Assembly (NCBI GenBank): GCA_022828425.1
Contig: CP094685.1
Location: forward strand, 806,001 to 870,000
Source: Candidatus Thiothrix sulfatifontis
GTDB lineage: Bacteria > Pseudomonadota > Gammaproteobacteria > Thiotrichales > Thiotrichaceae
Length of the DNA: 64,000 bases
Direction of reading: 5' to 3'
Within the stretch, counting starts at the first letter, position 1, and every line of letters starts with the position of its first letter. The notes under the pieces were generated by a model. It made no database searches. It had not been told where the DNA came from and saw nothing but the letters and a program-made list of their open reading frames with translations. The translations under genes and the position numbers were made by a program. Below, piece after piece: positions 9,361 to 17,487 of the stretch.

Positions 9361-10608
9361 TCATGATGTTTCGGCAGTCGGCAACGCTTGTGCATAAATG
9401 GTTAGGCACAGTTCCAGATCACTGATCGACTCGTATTTCGGCAATTTACCAGACAATCTCTCACTTTCCCGCAACAGCATTTCCACGCCGAAACCGCGCC
9501 TATCCATCAGGTAGCTTTTGCCCAAACCGACTTCATCAACCGGGTAATAACGCGAAAACAGGCTGGCGAGAATTTCGTTACGCGGCACAGACAAACGGCT
9601 CATCGACTCCAAAGACAAGGTGTTAGGCAATGCGCCCGGTGAATGGATTTCCAGCCTGTCCGCGAACATAAACAAGCGGATACGTTGCGCGTGCAGGGAA
9701 TAATCCCGATGTGCGACAGCGTTCACAATCGCCTCAAACACTGCGCCCAAATGGTATTGCGGGTAATCCACACGCCCCAAAGGTTTACGTGCCGCCGTGG
9801 TCATGTTACGACGCACAAAGTGGAAAGCATCCAGTATTTGCCTATCCAATGGCCCCCGAATCTCCTGCGCATCCAGTTGCTCATTCGGATCATTCCGCAA
9901 GCCGCTATGGGCGACGGCAAGAATTTCAGCATTACGTAACCATTTGGTTGGATCTAACGTACAGAGCAAGACCCCCGCAATGGTGGGCAGGACTTCACTC
10001 TCACGATTGTCAATCAAATGCAGCCGTGCCAATTGGGTAATCACATCACCTTGGTCGGGCTTGAGAAAACGGCGTAATAACAATGCGTCAAGATCATCGA
10101 AACTAGCTTTAGGGACGACTTGTTCCTCAAATCGCACAATCCGCGCCTGACTGCGTTGCTGAAATAAACGCGCCAACATATCCGGTTGCATTTCACGTTT
10201 GGCGTGACCAATGCGTTTGAAATAGCCATTCGCACTTTGATGTACCCACAAACTGCGCGGCACTTCCACCACGATCACGGCTTGTAACTGCCCTTGTGTA
10301 TCCGGTAGTTCGATGTGGTGGGTGACAACTTCTAGCGGTGGCTTAATACGATCCGTGCAAATGGCAGTTAGCCATGTTTCCACTCGATCCAGATGTTCGG
10401 CAGGAATCCCCGTGACAGCACGGGTTTTATCGTCGACCCCAAACACCATCAAGCCACCATTGGCGTTCCCCATTGCCGCCAATTCATCCGATAAACCATC
10501 AGGATGCGGCTCAAGATTTTTACCAGCGTCTTTAATATGAATCTGTTTGAGTTCCAGCGTGGAATCTTCGCCCAAACGAATGCGCTGCATGAGGTGGGTG
10601 AGGTTCAT
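9361..10608 (-). CDS. AlbA_2/Schlafen-type ATP-binding protein (putative DNA-binding regulator or defence protein)
   Basis: 415 residues. The N-terminal AlbA_2 (divergent AAA-4/Schlafen-like) domain shows STLELKQ, then ELAAMGNANGGLMVFGVDD and GYFKRIGHAKREM. The C-terminal half has a HATPase_c_4-like region: AIVNAVAHRDYS, then LEIHSPGALPNTLS and GFGVEMLLRE. Members are annotated as ATP-dependent helicase-like or transcriptional regulator proteins; the biochemical role is unsettled. The start ATG at 10608 has a good site (TTGGAGATG), only 14 bases after guanine deaminase on the same strand, so read-through from the purine operon is plausible. The SNF2 gene follows 59 bases downstream. Confidence 0.85.
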   Translation of the reverse strand: MNLTHLMQRIRLGEDSTLELKQIHIKDAGKNLEPHPDGLSDELAAMGNANGGLMVFGVDDKTRAVTGIPAEHLDRVETWLTAICTDRIKPPLEVVTHHIELPDTQGQLQAVIVVEVPRSLWVHQSANGYFKRIGHAKREMQPDMLARLFQQRSQARIVRFEEQVVPKASFDDLDALLLRRFLKPDQGDVITQLARLHLIDNRESEVLPTIAGVLLCTLDPTKWLRNAEILAVAHSGLRNDPNEQLDAQEIRGPLDRQILDAFHFVRRNMTTAARKPLGRVDYPQYHLGAVFEAIVNAVAHRDYSLHAQRIRLFMFADRLEIHSPGALPNTLSLESMSRLSVPRNEILASLFSRYYPVDEVGLGKSYLMDRRGFGVEMLLRESERLSGKLPKYESISDLELCLTIYAQALPTAETS

Positions 10609-10622
10609 CGGTCATCTCCAAG

Positions 10623-11945
10623 CTATTTTGACGCAGTATAGCCTATGGATGCCTCCTCCCCCATAATCCATGTTTTGCTAACCACCCGATCATCCCCCAA
10701 CATCATCAGCACAAATAGCAATTCCGCAATATCCTGACAATGCCGCAAACGCCGTTCCAGCAACGGCGTTGCCTTGGGGTTCAGCAACACAAAATCCGCC
10801 TCTTTACCGGGGGCGAAATTGCCAATCTTGTCATCCAGATACAGCGCCTTTGCCCCGCCCAGTGTTGCCAGATACAGCATTTGGAATGCTGACAGCTTGT
10901 TGCCACGCAATTGGGTAACTTTGTAGGCTTCGTTAGCGGTTTGCAGCAAGCTGAAACTGCTGCCGCCGCCCACATCCGTGCCCATGCCGACCCGGATTCC
11001 ATGCGCCTTAGTATCCATCACATCAAACAAACCGCTGCCGATAAACAGGTTAGACGTGGGGCAAAACGCCACTGCCGCGCCCGTTTCCGCCATGCACTGC
11101 TTGTCCGCTTCATCCAGATAAATGCAATGCGCCATCACGGAACGCGGTTTCAACAAACCATGCTGGTGATACACATCCAAATAGCTGCGGCTGTCGGGAA
11201 ACAGTTCCTGCACCCATGCCACTTCCGCCCGGTTTTCCGCAACATGCGTATGCAGGTAAACATCAGGAAATTCCTGCAACAATTGCCCCGCCTTGCTGAG
11301 TTGCTCAGGTGTCGAGGTCGGGGCAAAACGCGGTGTCACCGCGTAAGACAAACGCCCGCGCCCGTGCCACTTTTCAATCAATGCCTTGCTGTCCTGATAC
11401 GCACTTTCCGGGGTATCTTGCAGATAATCCGGGCAATTGCGATCCATCATCACCTTACCAGCAATCATGCGCAGGTTACGGGTTTCGGCAGCGGCAAAGA
11501 AAGCGTCCACCGATTCGGGATGCACCGTGCCGAATACGCACGCCGTCGTCGTACCATTACGCAGCAATTCCCCCAGAAAGAAATCAGCCACTTCGCGAGC
11601 ATGGTGCGGGTCAGAAAATTGACGTTCGGTGGGAAAAGTATAAGTTTCCAGCCATTCCAACAATTGCTCGCCATAAGACGCAATCATGTCGGTTTGCGGG
11701 TAGTGAATGTGGGTGTCGATCATGCCGGGAATGATCAAATGATCGGGGAATTCCAGTAATTCGCAGCCTTCCGGCAAGTGTGGCAGTAACGCGTTGGCAG
11801 CCCCTACCGCACGCACATAACCATTTTCCACCAACAGAATCCCGTCCGCAAAATACTCAACGGCAGCAGGCACAGGGTTCAATTCATACCCCGGCTCATC
11901 CAGCAAGTGAACGATAGCAGCCCGAAACGCTTTTACTTGAGTCAT
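10623..11945 (-). CDS. guaD: Guanine deaminase
   Basis: Zinc amidohydrolase converting guanine to xanthine and ammonia in the cytosol. 440 residues, the usual length. The metal-binding HxH is in PGMIDTHIHYPQ (His79, His81); later come HTHVAENRAEV, MAHCIYLDEADKQ, the substrate loop FCPTSNLFIGSGLFD, and GMGTDVGGGSSFS with the metal-ligand Asp. It is the last purine gene of the minus-strand operon and supplies xanthine to the XDH encoded upstream. A hairpin repeat (11963-11999) separates it from the BMP gene and may lower its expression. Confidence 0.95.
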   Translation of the reverse strand: MTQVKAFRAAIVHLLDEPGYELNPVPAAVEYFADGILLVENGYVRAVGAANALLPHLPEGCELLEFPDHLIIPGMIDTHIHYPQTDMIASYGEQLLEWLETYTFPTERQFSDPHHAREVADFFLGELLRNGTTTACVFGTVHPESVDAFFAAAETRNLRMIAGKVMMDRNCPDYLQDTPESAYQDSKALIEKWHGRGRLSYAVTPRFAPTSTPEQLSKAGQLLQEFPDVYLHTHVAENRAEVAWVQELFPDSRSYLDVYHQHGLLKPRSVMAHCIYLDEADKQCMAETGAAVAFCPTSNLFIGSGLFDVMDTKAHGIRVGMGTDVGGGSSFSLLQTANEAYKVTQLRGNKLSAFQMLYLATLGGAKALYLDDKIGNFAPGKEADFVLLNPKATPLLERRLRHCQDIAELLFVLMMLGDDRVVSKTWIMGEEASIGYTASK

Positions 11946-11962
11946 GGTAGTTGCTCTCTTAT

Positions 11963-11999
11963 CCCCTCTCCCCTTGAGGGAGAGGGTTAGGGTGAGGGG
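11963..11999. repeat. Intergenic GC-rich palindromic repeat between bmp and guaD
   Basis: Perfect 9-base arms ccctctccc and gggagaggg with a 5-base loop, followed by gttagggtgagggg. This type of repeat (CCCTCTCCC...GGGAGAGGG TTAGGGTGAGGGG) is scattered between genes in many proteobacteria. In the RNA of this operon it would form a stable stem and could act as a processing or partial termination site. Confidence 0.75.
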
Positions 12000-12004
12000 T
12001 CTTC

Positions 12005-13111
12005 TTACTTCGGCAATTTGCCCGTAATCCCTTTCACATAGAAATCCATTTTCGACATAGCTTCATCCGACATATTGCCGCCAGCAGCAACGATTTCCTT
12101 GCCGTCCTGATCAACAACTGGCCCCGCAAATGGGTGCAAACTGCCATCCTTGATCTTGCCTTTAGCGGCTTCCACCTTGGTTTTGACATCAGCAGGAACC
12201 GCATCGCTCATCGGCGCTAAATCCACCATGCCATCCTTGATACCGCCCCAGATGCTGCCCGGTTTCCACGTACCATCCAATTGGCTTTGCACTTGCTTGA
12301 TGTAATAGTCACCCCAGTGATGGGTAACAGCCGTCAAATGCGCATCCTTGCCGTATTTGGACATATCGGAATGGTAGGCGATGGCGTATTTCTTCTTTTC
12401 CTGTGCCGCAATCACCGCAGCGGTGGAATCGGTATGGTGCGTAATCACGTCCGCGCCTTGGTCAATCAGGGTATCCGCCGCTTCACGCTCCCGACCCGGA
12501 TCGAACCACGAATTCACCCACACCACATTCATCTCGATTTTCGGATTGACACTCTGCGCCCCCAGCATGTAGGCATTAATCCCCTGCAATACTTCGGGGA
12601 TAGGGAACGCCGCCACATAACCCAGCTTGTTATCCTTGGTCATTGACCCCGCAATCATGCCCGCCAAATAACGCCCTTCGTAAAAACGCGCATTGTAATT
12701 GCCCAGATTATCGGTCGTTTTGTAACCTGTCGCGTGTTCAAAATGCGTATCCGGGAATGTCTTGGCAACTTTGAGCATCGGGTTCATGTACCCAAACGAT
12801 GTGCCGAAAATCATCTTGTAACCGCTACTCGCCAGTTCACGGGTAACACGTTCCGCTTCTGCACCTTCTGGGATAGTATCCAATACCTTGACTTCGATTT
12901 TGTCGCCGAACTTTTCCTCCAATGCTTTGCGCCCGGTGTCATGCTGGTATGTCCAGCCAGCATCCCCAATCGGGCTGACGTAAATGAAACCGACTTTGAG
13001 CTTGTCTTCAGCCTGTGCCGTGCCCAACAGCAGCGAACTGGCAACCAGTAACGACCCCAGCAAAGTTTTCAGCCGTGGGTTGCGTTGCGTAGTGAACGGG
13101 TTTGTCATCAT
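12005..13111 (-). CDS. BMP-family ABC transporter substrate-binding protein (purine base/nucleoside)
   Basis: Periplasmic binding component of the importer encoded by the three genes upstream. The signal peptide is clear (TLLGSLLVASSLLLGTAQA, cut before EDKLKVGF). BMP-fold landmarks: IYVSPIGDAGWTYQHDTGR, IFGTSFGYMNPML, NYNARFYEGRYLAGMIAG and DVITHHTDSTAAV. Strong site AAGGAGA before the tandem ATG codons at 13111. BMP proteins of this type bind purine nucleosides or bases, and the surrounding xdh and guaD genes support a purine ligand, although the exact one is not shown by the sequence. Confidence 0.92.
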   Translation of the reverse strand: MMTNPFTTQRNPRLKTLLGSLLVASSLLLGTAQAEDKLKVGFIYVSPIGDAGWTYQHDTGRKALEEKFGDKIEVKVLDTIPEGAEAERVTRELASSGYKMIFGTSFGYMNPMLKVAKTFPDTHFEHATGYKTTDNLGNYNARFYEGRYLAGMIAGSMTKDNKLGYVAAFPIPEVLQGINAYMLGAQSVNPKIEMNVVWVNSWFDPGREREAADTLIDQGADVITHHTDSTAAVIAAQEKKKYAIAYHSDMSKYGKDAHLTAVTHHWGDYYIKQVQSQLDGTWKPGSIWGGIKDGMVDLAPMSDAVPADVKTKVEAAKGKIKDGSLHPFAGPVVDQDGKEIVAAGGNMSDEAMSKMDFYVKGITGKLPK

Positions 13112-13126
13112 CAATCTCCTTGTACG

Positions 13127-14056
13127 TTAATGAACTTCACGATGGAAAGCCTGCCCCAATGACGCGGGGGCATTCAGGCGAATAGTCTTGGCATTGCGTG
13201 AAATCAGCACCAACACCGCAATCGTTGCCAGATACGGCAACATCGACAGAAACTGCGAGGGAATATCCACCCCCAGCCCCTGCACGTGAAACTGGGCAAT
13301 GGTCACGCCGCCAAACAGGAACGCGCCCAACAGCACCCGCCCCGGTCGCCAAGTGGCAAACACCACCAGTGCCAGCGCAATCCAACCGCGCCCGGCAGTC
13401 ATGCCTTCCGACCACAACGGGGTATATGCCAGTGACAAATACGCACCGCCAATCCCCGCCATTGCCCCGCCAAACAGCACCGCCAGATAACGAATGCGAA
13501 TCACCGGATAACCCAGCGCGTGTGCTGAAGTCGGCGATTCACCAATCGCCCGCACAATCAACCCGCCCCGACTGTGATACAAAAACCACACCAACAGCGG
13601 AAACAGCAGCAACGCCAGATACACCAGTGGGTCATAGCTAAACAGCAATTGACCCAGCACCGGCAAGTCACTCAGCAGCGAAATATGCAGGGATTTGATG
13701 CCTTCCAACGCCACACTGCTGTATGCCTGCCCCATATACGCACTCAAACCGATGCCGAAAATCGTCAAAGCCAACCCAGTTGCCACCTGATTTGCCATCA
13801 AAGTCAGGGTGATGAACGCGAAAATCAGCGCCATCAACATACCCGCCCCAGCACCCGCCAACACCCCCAGCCACAATTGCCCGGATTCGGCAGCCACCAT
13901 GAAACCGCTGATTGCGCCGACAATCATCATGCCTTCCACGCCCAAATTCAGAACACCGGATTTTTCCACCACCAGCTCGCCCAATGCGGCAAAAATCAGC
14001 GGCACACCGGCGGTAATCGTCGCCACCAGAATCAGAATAACGGTATCGGCATTCAT
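13127..14056 (-). CDS. ABC transporter permease (purine/nucleoside importer, second membrane subunit)
   Basis: 309 residues, hydrophobic throughout, BPD_transp_2 type (RbsC/NupQ-like). ADTVILILVATITAGVPLIFAALGELVVEKSGVLNLGVEGMM carries the family's GE..EKSGVLNLGVEG loop, and later AGIGGAYLSLAYTPLWSEGMTAGRG matches nucleoside permeases. The ATG at 14056 overlaps the stop of the other permease (ATGA) and follows GGGGAG; a GTG five codons upstream is unlikely. It acts in the inner membrane with the partner permease and the double ATPase. Confidence 0.93.
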   Translation of the reverse strand: MNADTVILILVATITAGVPLIFAALGELVVEKSGVLNLGVEGMMIVGAISGFMVAAESGQLWLGVLAGAGAGMLMALIFAFITLTLMANQVATGLALTIFGIGLSAYMGQAYSSVALEGIKSLHISLLSDLPVLGQLLFSYDPLVYLALLLFPLLVWFLYHSRGGLIVRAIGESPTSAHALGYPVIRIRYLAVLFGGAMAGIGGAYLSLAYTPLWSEGMTAGRGWIALALVVFATWRPGRVLLGAFLFGGVTIAQFHVQGLGVDIPSQFLSMLPYLATIAVLVLISRNAKTIRLNAPASLGQAFHREVH

Positions 14057-15123
14057 GCTTTGCTCCCCCACGTCGGTGTCAGGCGAAAATGGATTAACAC
14101 ATCGGTTGCCAGCAAAAAGAACAGCAGCAAGCCCTGAAACACACCACTCACCGCAGCGGGCAGCGCCAATTGCATTTGTGCCGATTCACCGCCCAGATAC
14201 AGCAGCGCCATTAACAGGCTGGCCAGCAAAATACCAATCGGATGCAAGCGCCCTACAAACGCTACAATGATCGCGGCAAAGCCATAGCCCGGTGACAGCG
14301 GCATACTCAATTGCCCGATAGGCCCTGCGATTTCATTCATCCCCGCAATACCAGCCGCCGCCCCGCCCGTGAGCAAACCGATCCAGATCGTGCGTTTGGC
14401 ATTGAACCCAGCATAATCCGCCGCCCTAGGCGCAAGCCCCGCTACCCGCATTTGAAACGCCACCACGCTCCAGCGCATGAACACAAACACCATCACCAGC
14501 GCAATCAGCGTTAGCCAAATGCCCGCATGGGTGCGCGTGCCTTCCAACATAATCGGCAGAATCGCTGATTCAGTAAACTGCCGGGATTGCGGAAAACCAA
14601 AGCCATCCGGGTCGCGCCAAGGCCCATGCACCAACCAACTCAGCAACAATTGGGCGACATACACCAACATCAAACTCACCAGAATTTCGCTGGTATGAAA
14701 ACGGGTACGCAGTAACGCTGGAATCGCCGCCCACAGCATTCCACCGAGTGCACCCGCCATGAGCATGAGCGGTAAAACCCACAGGCTTTCAGTTTCGTAA
14801 AACCACAAGGCTACGCCACCAGCGGCAATCGCGCCGATGGTCAATTGCCCTTCCGCGCCGATATTCCACACATTGGCGCGGAAACCGACCGACAAGCCCA
14901 AGGCTATCAATGCCAGCGGCGATGCCTTAATCAGCAATTCGCCCAAGCCGTACATATCATTGATAGGTTCGATGAAAAACGCATGAAATGCCTTGATCGG
15001 GCTTTGCCCCAGCAAGGTGAAAATGACCATGCCGACTAACAACATCAGCGCAATCGCCAGCAACGGCGACAGCCAGACCATGCGCTGGGATGGTTGCGGG
15101 CGGGGTTGCAGTTTAAACAGCAT
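14053..15123 (-). CDS. ABC transporter permease (purine/nucleoside importer, first membrane subunit)
   Basis: 356 residues with many membrane segments (LLAIALMLLVGMVIFTLLG, then ALIALGLSVGFRANVWNIGAEG). The RANVWNIGAEGQL loop is characteristic of the NupP/YufP side of BMP-linked importers. The start ATG at 15123 has a very good site (GGAGG seven bases upstream) and overlaps the ATPase gene by 11 bases; an upstream in-frame start at 15147 lacks this support. Both permeases are present and intact, so the importer is complete. Confidence 0.93.
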   Translation of the reverse strand: MLFKLQPRPQPSQRMVWLSPLLAIALMLLVGMVIFTLLGQSPIKAFHAFFIEPINDMYGLGELLIKASPLALIALGLSVGFRANVWNIGAEGQLTIGAIAAGGVALWFYETESLWVLPLMLMAGALGGMLWAAIPALLRTRFHTSEILVSLMLVYVAQLLLSWLVHGPWRDPDGFGFPQSRQFTESAILPIMLEGTRTHAGIWLTLIALVMVFVFMRWSVVAFQMRVAGLAPRAADYAGFNAKRTIWIGLLTGGAAAGIAGMNEIAGPIGQLSMPLSPGYGFAAIIVAFVGRLHPIGILLASLLMALLYLGGESAQMQLALPAAVSGVFQGLLLFFLLATDVLIHFRLTPTWGSKA

Positions 15124-16648
15124 GATCAGTATCCTCCGTGTGTGCAATCAAACTGCCACCGCCCATCAGGATGCCGATGTCTTCCAGCGTGGTGCTGCGG
15201 GCATTCATGGCCGGTGACAAGTTGCCATCGTGAATCACCGCAATGCGGTCGCAAATTTCAAACAATTCATCCAGCTCTTCGGATACCACCAGAATCGCCA
15301 CGCCATCCTTGCGCAAATTCACCAGCGTTTGGCGGATAAAGCTGGCAGCGCCCACGTCCACGCCCCATGTCGGTTGCGCAATAATCAGCACCTCCGGTTT
15401 GAGCAGCAATTCACGCCCAACGATGTATTTCTGCACATTGCCACCCGACAAGCTCTTGGCTTCGGCATGGTCGCCTGAGCATTTGACACTGAAGCGATCA
15501 ATGCAATGGCGTGAAAAATCCCGCATCCGTTTGTGGCTAATCATGCCCGTGTTCGACATGCCGTCTTCATGCCCGGTGAGCAAGGCATTGTAAGCCAGCG
15601 ACATGGCGGGAACCGCACCACGCCCCAGCCGTTCTTCCGGTACGAAACGCAGCCCCAGCTTGCGGCGTTGCGCGGGGTTTAAGCGTCCGGCGGGCTGACC
15701 CTTGATGAGAATATCGTTGGCGTGTGGGGACGGTTTTTCACCGCTGAGGGCGTACAGCAATTCCTGCTGACCATTGCCGGAAACGCCCGCAATACCGAAA
15801 ATTTCCCCGGCTCGCACGCTCAGGTTGATGTCGTGCAAATCGGTGCCAAACGGATCTTCTGAAACCCGCGACAGTTGTTTGACCACCAAGCGTTCTGCAC
15901 CGTCGGTGCGGGCGGGGGCGTGTTCACACACGGGCAGTTCTCTGCCGACCATCATTTCAGCAAGGCTTTTGGCGGTTTCCCGACGCGGGTCGGCTTCACC
16001 GCTGACGCGCCCCATGCGTAATACGGTGGCTTTGTGGCAAAGTTCGCGGATTTCTTCGAGCTTGTGGCTGATGTAGAGGATGCTGCATCCTTCATCCGAC
16101 AACCGTCGCAGCGTTTCAAACAGTTTGCGCACCGCTTGCGGGGTCAGCACGGAGGTGGGTTCGTCCATGATCAGCAATTGCGGGTTTTGCAATAGGCAGC
16201 GCACGATTTCTACCCGCTGGCGTTCACCGACGGACAGGTCGTGTACCAAGCGGTGCGGGTTGAGGGGCAAACCGTAACTCTCGGATACTGCTTCGATTTG
16301 TTGCGCCAGTGCTTTCAGGTTTTGCTTGGCATCCATTGCCAGTGCAATGTTTTGGGTAACACTGAGGGTGTCAAACAGCGAAAAATGCTGGAATACCATG
16401 CCAATGCCCAGCTTACGGGCTTGCGCGGGGCTGTGGATATTGACTGGCTCGCCGTTCCAGAACATGTCGCCCTTATCGGGTTTGACCACGCCGTAAACTG
16501 CTTTCATCAGGGTGCTTTTGCCTGCGCCGTTTTCACCCAATAGCGCATGAATTTCACCGGGCATCACGGTGAGGTTGATGGCTTCGTTGGCAATCACCGA
16601 GAGGTAATACTTGCTGATACCGCGCAATTCGAGGCGGGGTGCTGTCAT
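15113..16648 (-). CDS. ABC transporter ATP-binding protein with two nucleotide-binding domains (purine/nucleoside importer)
   Basis: 511 residues, a sugar/nucleoside-type double ATPase. First domain: Walker A LLGENGAGKSTL (about 37-48), signature LSVGERQRVEI and Walker B LLIMDEPTSVL. The second domain has a degenerate P-loop (GVSGNGQQELL), signature LSGGNVQKYI, and IIAQPTWGVD at the Walker B position, as usual for this family. It energises the two permeases. The ATG overlaps the xdhC stop by 4 bases (ATGA), which places transport and xanthine oxidation in one translational chain. Confidence 0.95.
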   Translation of the reverse strand: MTAPRLELRGISKYYLSVIANEAINLTVMPGEIHALLGENGAGKSTLMKAVYGVVKPDKGDMFWNGEPVNIHSPAQARKLGIGMVFQHFSLFDTLSVTQNIALAMDAKQNLKALAQQIEAVSESYGLPLNPHRLVHDLSVGERQRVEIVRCLLQNPQLLIMDEPTSVLTPQAVRKLFETLRRLSDEGCSILYISHKLEEIRELCHKATVLRMGRVSGEADPRRETAKSLAEMMVGRELPVCEHAPARTDGAERLVVKQLSRVSEDPFGTDLHDINLSVRAGEIFGIAGVSGNGQQELLYALSGEKPSPHANDILIKGQPAGRLNPAQRRKLGLRFVPEERLGRGAVPAMSLAYNALLTGHEDGMSNTGMISHKRMRDFSRHCIDRFSVKCSGDHAEAKSLSGGNVQKYIVGRELLLKPEVLIIAQPTWGVDVGAASFIRQTLVNLRKDGVAILVVSEELDELFEICDRIAVIHDGNLSPAMNARSTTLEDIGILMGGGSLIAHTEDTDHAV

Positions 16649-17487
16649 AGCGGGTTCTCCTGTAGGTGAAGTGCCAGCAATTGCGCGGCGACGGCAAGGG
16701 CAATGTGGGCAGGCTGTTTACTGCGGATTTGCGCAATACCGATGGGGCAAACGAGGCGTTCCAGCGTTGTATGGCTATACCCTTTATCCAGCAAGTGCTT
16801 GCGGAATTTGCCGAGCTTGGTTTGCGAACCGATCAGCCCCAGAAAGCGGAAACGGTTGTGGCGCAAGGCGGCATCACAAATTGCCAAATCCAGCGCGTGA
16901 TCGTGGGTCATCACCAGCAGGTAGGCGTTGTCTGGTAAGGCTTCGATCAAGCTGGCAGGGTTGGGGGCGATATAGGCTTTGGCATTGGCGGGCAATTCGG
17001 CGGGGAATTGTGCTTCCCGGCTATCCACCCAATACAAACGGCAGGGTTGTGTTGCCAGCACAGTGGCGAGTGCTTGCCCGACATGCCCCGCGCCGAATAG
17101 CACAATCGGGAACTGGTTGGCGTTGATGGCATCGGGGTGTTGCCATTGCTTAGGGTCAGTGCAGTATTCGTAGTTGATGTGGACGCGCCCGCCGCAGCAT
17201 TGACCAAGCGTCGTGCCTAGGGTGAATTCGCGTTGAAGTTGAAGAGGGCGTATGCAATACGCCCCTACGAAGACCGTCCCCTGTAGGGGCGTATTGCATA
17301 CGCCCTCTTCACGCTCTGCTTCCGCCAACAACGCCCGCGCCTCTTCCATCACCTGTTGTTCGAGCTTCCCCCCACCAATACTTCCCAATGATTCCTGTGC
17401 GGCAATCAGCATGTAAGCCCCGTTTTCACGCGGTGTTGAACCTTGCGTATCGGTAATACGGGCAATGATGAAGGCGGCTGGAATCAT
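16645..17487 (-). CDS. xdhC: Xanthine dehydrogenase accessory protein XdhC (molybdenum cofactor chaperone)
   Basis: 280 residues. XdhC binds molybdenum cofactor, helps its sulfuration and delivers it to XDH. Landmarks: TDTQGSTPRENGAYML, GSIGGGKLEQQV, LGTTLGQCCGGRVHI, and a Rossmann-like second half (VLFGAGHVGQALA, VMTHDHALDLAIC, FLGLIGSQTKLGKFRKHL). Residues between ALLAEAE and QREFTLG are encoded by a 70-base palindromic repeat (17241-17310), adding a stretch (EGVCNTPLQG...GAYCIRPLQ) not expected in the family. Both ends overlap neighbours as ATGA (xdhB and the ABC ATPase). Confidence 0.93.
   Translation of the reverse strand: MIPAAFIIARITDTQGSTPRENGAYMLIAAQESLGSIGGGKLEQQVMEEARALLAEAEREEGVCNTPLQGTVFVGAYCIRPLQLQREFTLGTTLGQCCGGRVHINYEYCTDPKQWQHPDAINANQFPIVLFGAGHVGQALATVLATQPCRLYWVDSREAQFPAELPANAKAYIAPNPASLIEALPDNAYLLVMTHDHALDLAICDAALRHNRFRFLGLIGSQTKLGKFRKHLLDKGYSHTTLERLVCPIGIAQIRSKQPAHIALAVAAQLLALHLQENPL
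17241..17310. repeat. Perfect 28-base inverted repeat inside xdhC
   Basis: The arms at 17241-17268 and 17283-17310 are exact reverse complements (gaagagggcgtatgcaatac... and its complement) with a 14-base loop. The core (gtaggggcgtattgcatacg) is of a kind seen as dispersed repeats in several bacterial genomes. The frame stays open through it, so it is translated as part of XdhC. As RNA it would fold into a very stable hairpin within the operon. Confidence 0.93.

Noticed and set aside
6443-10608. DISARM or BREX system
   Set aside because: A SNF2 helicase and methyltransferase occur nearby, but drmA, drmB, drmC, pglZ and brxC-like genes are absent, and the methyltransferase is a plain type III Mod.
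17241-17310. Miniature transposon with terminal inverted repeats
   Set aside because: The total is only 70 bases with a 14-base loop, and no flanking target duplication was seen; a palindromic dispersed repeat fits better.
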